This document shows, one piece after another, positions 42,870-46,577 of a DNA stretch of 46,577 nucleotides. The stretch lies in contig JAGRIE010000025.1 in NCBI GenBank assembly GCA_020443425.1, positions 1-46,577 of the forward strand, given 5' to 3'. The notes under the pieces are model-generated. The model was not told the DNA's origin, ran no database searches, and saw only the letters and a program-made list of their open reading frames with translations. The translations under genes and the position numbers were made by a program. The stretch comes from Halioglobus sp. Lineage in GTDB: Bacteria; Pseudomonadota; Gammaproteobacteria; Pseudomonadales; Halieaceae. Within the stretch, counting starts at the first letter, position 1, and each line of letters starts with the position of its first letter.

Positions 42870-44840
42870 ATGTCGTTTGATTACCACGAGGCCTTCTCCC
42901 GTAACCTGGGCTGGGTGACCGAAACAGAGCAGGAAATACTGCGCAACAAGCGCATCGCGATCGCGGGAATGGGCGGGGTCGGGGGCAGCCACCTGCTGAC
43001 GCTGACACGGCTCGGCATCGGCCACTTCAATCTCGCAGACTACGACCAGTTTGAGCTCGCCAACTTCAACCGCCAGGCCGGTGCCAGCACCCCCCACCTG
43101 GGGCGCAATAAACTCGAGGTGATGGTGGAACTGGCCCGGGGGATCAACCCGGGGCTCGGTATTGCACAGTTCCCGGCCGGTGTCGATGTCGACAATCTCG
43201 ACACCTTTCTCGAGGGGGTCGATCTGTACGTCGATTCCCTGGATTTCTTCGCGCTTGATATCCGTCGGGCGGTCTTCGCCGCCTGTTACGACAAGGGCAT
43301 CCCCGCTATTACCGCCGCGCCACTGGGTATGGGCGCGGCCGTGCTCTGTTTCTTTCCGGGGCAGATGAGTTTTGAGGAGTATTTCCTGCTCGAAGGTCGC
43401 TCCCGAGAGGAGCAGGCGCTTCGCTTTATGCTGGGCCTGGCACCGAACCCGCAGCAGTTGGCGTATCTGGCCGACGACACCAGGGTGGATTTTGAGGCGG
43501 GCAAGGCGCCGTCAACCCCGATGGCGTGCGAGCTCTGCGCGGGGTTCGCGGGCACTTATGCGCTCAAAATACTGCTCGCCCGCGGCGGCGTGCCCGCGGC
43601 GCCACGCGGCATCCATTTTGACGCCTACCGCAACCGGCTGGTGACTACCTGGCGCCCCTGGGGTAACGCCAACCCGATACAGCAGATCGGCCTCAGGATT
43701 GCACGCAAGCGCCTGAACGCCCGCAAGTTACCCTCGGCTGGCCAGGACGCGACTCCCAGGGCGCGCCCGGTCGAGCGGATTCTGGATCTCGCCCGCTGGG
43801 CGCCCAGTGGCGACAATGACCAGCCGTGGCGGTTCCAAATTGTCGATGATCACCATGTGGTCATTCACGGCCGGGATACGCGCGACTGGTGCGTCTACGA
43901 TCTCGACGGCACCTCAAGCCAGATTGCACTGGGTGCGTTGCTGGAGACGCTGCACATCGCCGCCTCCGCTGAGGGTATGAGGGTGGAGACCTCGCTGCGA
44001 CCGGATTCCCCCGAGGAGGCGCCGCTCATTGATGTCAGGCTGATCGACGACGAGGCGGTGTCCGCCGATGCGCTGCTGCCATTTGTCACGTCCAGGGTGA
44101 CACAGCGCCTGCCCTTCAGTACCCGGGCGCTGTCCGATCACCAGCGCCAGGCGCTGGAGCAGGCGGTGGGTGAGGGCTACAGCGTGCGCTGGATCGATGG
44201 TGCTGCCGGGCGCAGACAGGCGGCTAAACTGCTGTTCCATAACGCCCATATTCGGCTTTCCACCCCGGAGGCATACGAGGTCCACCGGCAGAATATTGAA
44301 TGGGGCGTGCAGTTCAGCGAGCACCACCTTCCCGAAGGCGCACTGGGCCTGGATGCGCCGACACGCAAGATTATGCGCTGGGCCCTGCAGAGCTGGCGGC
44401 GTGTGCGCTTCCTGAACCGTTTTTTTGCCGGCACCTGGCTGCCGCGCCTGCAGATGGATGTGCGCACCGCATTGGGGTGTGCCGCCCATTTTGTCATTGT
44501 CGCCGACAAGCCCCTGCTGACGGTGGAGGATTACCTCGCAGGCGGGCGCGCGGTGCAGCGCTTCTGGTTGCACGCCACGCGCTTGGGGCTGCAGTTCCAG
44601 CCGGAGATGACACCGGTTATTTTCTCCCGCTACATCGCCCAATCGCGCACATTCACCGCGGTCGCAGCGGAGCAGGCACTGGCCGAAAAACTGGCTGCTG
44701 ACCTGAGCGCCCTGGTGGGACCATCAGTGCAACCGTTGCAGCGGCTTTACATGGGACGGGTGGGTTTTGGGCCCGCGCCGCGGTCCCGTTCGGTGCGACC
44801 GCCTCTGGAGTCGCTGCTCACCGATGCGTCCAGCCAATAG
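42870..44840 (+). CDS. ThiF/E1-like adenylyltransferase fused to a nitroreductase domain
   Basis: This is a 656-aa two-domain protein. The N-terminal E1/ThiF/MoeB-like part has the ATP-binding AIAGMGGVGGSHL (GMGGVG at residues 33-38), LADYDQFELANFNRQ with the Asp and Arg of the adenylation site (D59, R68), and a conserved Lys in LGRNK (K81). A MACELCAGFAG segment lies near residues 216-227. The C-terminal half starts near 302 with ERILDLARWAPSGDNDQPWRF, the FMN nitroreductase signature. The E1 part would adenylate a carboxylate; the flavin domain could reduce or dehydrogenate the product. Which substrate is used is unknown. It lies between the acyltransferase and a glycosyltransferase, whose ATG is only three bases after its TAG. 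GAGG precedes the ATG. Confidence 0.85.
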   Translation: MSFDYHEAFSRNLGWVTETEQEILRNKRIAIAGMGGVGGSHLLTLTRLGIGHFNLADYDQFELANFNRQAGASTPHLGRNKLEVMVELARGINPGLGIAQFPAGVDVDNLDTFLEGVDLYVDSLDFFALDIRRAVFAACYDKGIPAITAAPLGMGAAVLCFFPGQMSFEEYFLLEGRSREEQALRFMLGLAPNPQQLAYLADDTRVDFEAGKAPSTPMACELCAGFAGTYALKILLARGGVPAAPRGIHFDAYRNRLVTTWRPWGNANPIQQIGLRIARKRLNARKLPSAGQDATPRARPVERILDLARWAPSGDNDQPWRFQIVDDHHVVIHGRDTRDWCVYDLDGTSSQIALGALLETLHIAASAEGMRVETSLRPDSPEEAPLIDVRLIDDEAVSADALLPFVTSRVTQRLPFSTRALSDHQRQALEQAVGEGYSVRWIDGAAGRRQAAKLLFHNAHIRLSTPEAYEVHRQNIEWGVQFSEHHLPEGALGLDAPTRKIMRWALQSWRRVRFLNRFFAGTWLPRLQMDVRTALGCAAHFVIVADKPLLTVEDYLAGGRAVQRFWLHATRLGLQFQPEMTPVIFSRYIAQSRTFTAVAAEQALAEKLAADLSALVGPSVQPLQRLYMGRVGFGPAPRSRSVRPPLESLLTDASSQ

Positions 44841-44843
44841 CGC

Positions 44844-46085
44844 ATGGCCGGGTCCACGCCGCGGTCGCGCAGGATACGAGTTCTCTTTGTTGCCGAGGCG
44901 GTGACGCTGGCCCATGTGGCGCGCCCGGTGACGCTGGCGCAGGCGCTGGATCCCCAGGAGTTCGAGGTACATCTCGCGCATCATCCGCGCTACCGCGATT
45001 TGCTGGGGCCTCTCGCGCTGGCAGAGCATGACATTCACTCTATCGAGCCGGCACAGTTCCTGGCCGCGCTGGCGGCCGGTAGGCCCGTGTATGACCTGCC
45101 GACGCTGGAAGCCTATGTCGCGGAGGACCTGAGGCTTATCGCCGGGATACAGCCGGATATCATCGTCGGTGATTTCCGCCTGTCGCTGGCGGTGAGTGCA
45201 GAGCTCGCAGGGGTGCCTTATATTGCTCTCAGCAATGCCTACTGGTCGCCGTACTGCCGGCAGCACTACACCGTGCCGGAACTGCCGTTGACGAGGGCGC
45301 TTGGCGTGACTCTCGGGCAGTGGCTGTTCTCGCTCGGCCGTCCCTTCGCATTCGCGCTGCACTGCCTGCCCATGCACCGGCTGCGACGCCGGCATGGCCT
45401 GCCCAGTCTGGGTTTCAACCTGAGGCGTGTATACACCTACGCCAATGTCACGTTGTACGCGGATATACCGGAGTTGTTCGACATGCAACACCTGCCGTCG
45501 CAGCACCGTTTTATCGGCCCCGTGGTGTGGTCGCCGAAAGACCCGCGGCCGGCATGGTGGCCGCACTTCCCGCGGGAGCTGCCCATCGTCTATGTGACAC
45601 TGGGCAGCTCCGGCAATGCCGGTCTGCTGCCCGAGCTGATTGCCGCGCTGGGTGAGCTCAATGTCACTGCACTGGTGTCCAGCGCGGGCACTCCGCTGCC
45701 GCAGCAGGCCCCTGCCAATGTGTACATGGCAGCCTATCTGCCCGGCGAGGAGGTGGTAAAAATGGCCAGCCTGGTGATATGCAATGGCGGCAGTCCGGGT
45801 ACCCACCAGGCCCTGGCACAGGGTGTTCCGGTGATTGGTGTCGCGAATAATCTCGATCAGTACCTGAATATGACCGCTATTGTAAAAGCCGGGGCAGGGC
45901 GCGTACTGAGAGCGGGAACCTGCAACTCTGCTGCCCTGGTGACCGCCATCGGCGCCGTATTGCGCGACGCCTCCTGTCGTGACGCTGCGGCCCGGCTCGC
46001 AGCGCGCCTGGCGGCCTACAGCGCCCGCGAGAGATTCGCAGGCATAATCCGCGACTATTGCGGTGCAGCGGGGCTCGGCAATTAA
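44844..46085 (+). CDS. GT1-family glycosyltransferase (nucleotide-sugar, MGT/UGT-like)
   Basis: This 413-aa GT-B-fold protein has the acceptor domain start RVLFVAEAVTLAHVARPVTL (about residues 11-30) and PDIIVGDFRLSLAVSAELAGVPYIAL. The donor domain has LPIVYVTLGSSGN and then ICNGGSPGTHQALAQGVPVIGVANNLDQ, the GT1 nucleotide-sugar loop with G/N-x-G-x-x-T. A DLPTLE acceptor-domain segment is present. It would glycosylate a lipid or small molecule rather than build a polymer. It probably shares a transcript with the ThiF-nitroreductase gene three bases upstream and may decorate the product of that enzyme. A substrate is not predictable. Confidence 0.88.
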   Translation: MAGSTPRSRRIRVLFVAEAVTLAHVARPVTLAQALDPQEFEVHLAHHPRYRDLLGPLALAEHDIHSIEPAQFLAALAAGRPVYDLPTLEAYVAEDLRLIAGIQPDIIVGDFRLSLAVSAELAGVPYIALSNAYWSPYCRQHYTVPELPLTRALGVTLGQWLFSLGRPFAFALHCLPMHRLRRRHGLPSLGFNLRRVYTYANVTLYADIPELFDMQHLPSQHRFIGPVVWSPKDPRPAWWPHFPRELPIVYVTLGSSGNAGLLPELIAALGELNVTALVSSAGTPLPQQAPANVYMAAYLPGEEVVKMASLVICNGGSPGTHQALAQGVPVIGVANNLDQYLNMTAIVKAGAGRVLRAGTCNSAALVTAIGAVLRDASCRDAAARLAARLAAYSARERFAGIIRDYCGAAGLGN

Positions 46086-46171
46086 CGGCAATCGCTACCA
46101 TGCAGTGGGCCCTGCAGTCGGGGTGCTGGCCCCTGTTCTGGCAGCAGGCGCTTGCCAGCCGTTAGCGGAAA

Positions 46172-46208
46172 TTGGAAAATGTCGATTAATCAATAAGATA
46201 GATATACA
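46172..46208 (+). promoter_or_regulatory. AT-rich probable promoter before the last gene
   Basis: TTGGAA (46172-46177) and TAAGAT (46194-46199) are 16 bases apart, with a second -10-like TATACA at 46203-46208 and a GATTAATC palindrome at 46184-46191. This AT-rich patch stands out from its GC-rich surroundings, 40-75 bases before the ATG at 46247. The boundaries are approximate. Confidence 0.35.
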
Positions 46209-46246
46209 GTCTACACTTTGTGTGCGAACACCCAGGGGGGCGTACC

Positions 46247-46577
46247 ATGCGTAAGATCACAACAGGGCAGATCGGCTTCTTCACTCTACTGCTCACGCTG
46301 GTGGTAATGCTGGCGCTGGCGTCTGCCAGTTTTGTCACCGACAGGGCGTGGCTGGGAGACTTCTACGGCGTCGTCTATGTCATGCTGTTGATAGCATTCG
46401 TGTATCTGTGGGCGTTCGTAATCTACCGGCTCTTTCTGCGCAGCTTCCCTCTGCAGGAGGGCTATATCGAGCCCGGCTCGCGCGCCGAGTTTGCCGCCCA
46501 GGTCAACATCCTGTTTTACCTGATGCTATTCAATACCCTGATACGCACGGAGATACTGCCTGTCCCGCTGAAGACTA
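46247..46577 (+). CDS. N-terminal part of a membrane-associated acyltransferase, probably hexapeptide (LbH) type; truncated
   Basis: The window ends inside this gene after 110 codons. Visible are two N-terminal TM helices (about residues 8-29 and 40-63), then LQEGYIEPGSRAEFAAQ and VNILFYLMLFNTLIRT, then EILPVPLKT. The pattern EG-x-I-x-PGSR-x-EF with a following hydrophobic helix and LPVPL reminds me of N-terminal regions of hexapeptide (LbH) acyltransferases. The catalytic hexapeptide repeats would lie past the window edge, so the family call is inference. A G-rich GGGGGG lies six bases before the ATG. Confidence 0.5.
   Translation, partial: MRKITTGQIGFFTLLLTLVVMLALASASFVTDRAWLGDFYGVVYVMLLIAFVYLWAFVIYRLFLRSFPLQEGYIEPGSRAEFAAQVNILFYLMLFNTLIRTEILPVPLKT

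Noticed and set aside
44724-46091. 455-codon minus-strand open frame opposite the glycosyltransferase
   Set aside because: Low-complexity Arg/Gln-rich shadow; the GT1 signature on the plus strand is intact.
1-46577. CRISPR array, tRNA, rRNA, insertion sequence or integrase
   Set aside because: Scanned by eye on both strands; no spaced direct repeats, cloverleaf-like genes, transposase motifs or att-like duplications were seen.

Overview
The window looks like chromosome from a GC-rich marine-type gammaproteobacterium. I favour the Halieaceae/OM60-NOR5 group (Haliea, Halioglobus, Congregibacter relatives). The reasons are a gammaproteobacterial-type RecA/RecX/MutS, a canonical gammaproteobacterial LexA box, an exosortase-A (PEP-CTERM/XrtA) gene set, and many lipid or xenobiotic oxidoreductases (Spinster-like MFS, SDR, luciferase-like monooxygenase, ExaC-like aldehyde dehydrogenase, neutral ceramidase). 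The taxonomic call is inference. Coding density is high, and almost every gene has a long antisense shadow frame typical of high GC.

Layout. Bases 1-1632 hold the 5' part of mutS (minus strand, cut by the window edge). Bases 1954-7956 carry six plus-strand genes: a DapB-like oxidoreductase, an HExxH membrane protein, a SIMPL protein, an MFS carrier, an SDR and a long GST-like protein. Next come SOS-controlled recA, an intrinsic terminator, recX, psiE and a secreted ceramidase (8052-12448). A minus-strand pair follows: a TPP enzyme of the pyruvate-oxidase type, then a membrane-anchored glutamate-synthase-like protein. After these come alkB, an N-acyl-D-amino-acid deacylase-like amidohydrolase, a run of three plus-strand oxidoreductases (18750-22475), an esterase gene broken by an 8-bp tandem duplication, a CNT nucleoside transporter, an unassigned 375-aa protein and a ThuA-like protein. 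Bases 27131-34823 are a minus-strand block: a DUF1214-like Tat protein, an NTF2-like protein, arfB, class I HMG-CoA reductase, recQ and a GGDEF/EAL protein.

Bases 35545-46577 form the most distinctive region, part of an exosortase-A-type exopolysaccharide/acyl metabolite locus. On the minus strand are a polyprenyl-phosphate sugar transferase and an overlapping acyl-CoA ligase/PLP decarboxylase pair. On the plus strand are a secreted S1 protease, a low-molecular-weight tyrosine phosphatase, a PEP-CTERM/exosortase-type GNAT/LuxI-like acyltransferase, a ThiF(E1)-nitroreductase fusion, a GT1 glycosyltransferase and the start of a probable hexapeptide acyltransferase. Together these suggest activation, decarboxylation, N-acylation, adenylation/oxidation and glycosylation of a small lipid-amine type product beside exopolysaccharide initiation. 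No exosortase gene lies inside the window.

A structural theme is that all four convergent gene junctions carry a perfect short inverted repeat at or overlapping a stop codon or the 3' end of a gene, none with a U-tract. The only clear intrinsic terminator with a U-tract is the one after recA. No tRNA, rRNA, CRISPR array or insertion sequence was recognised.
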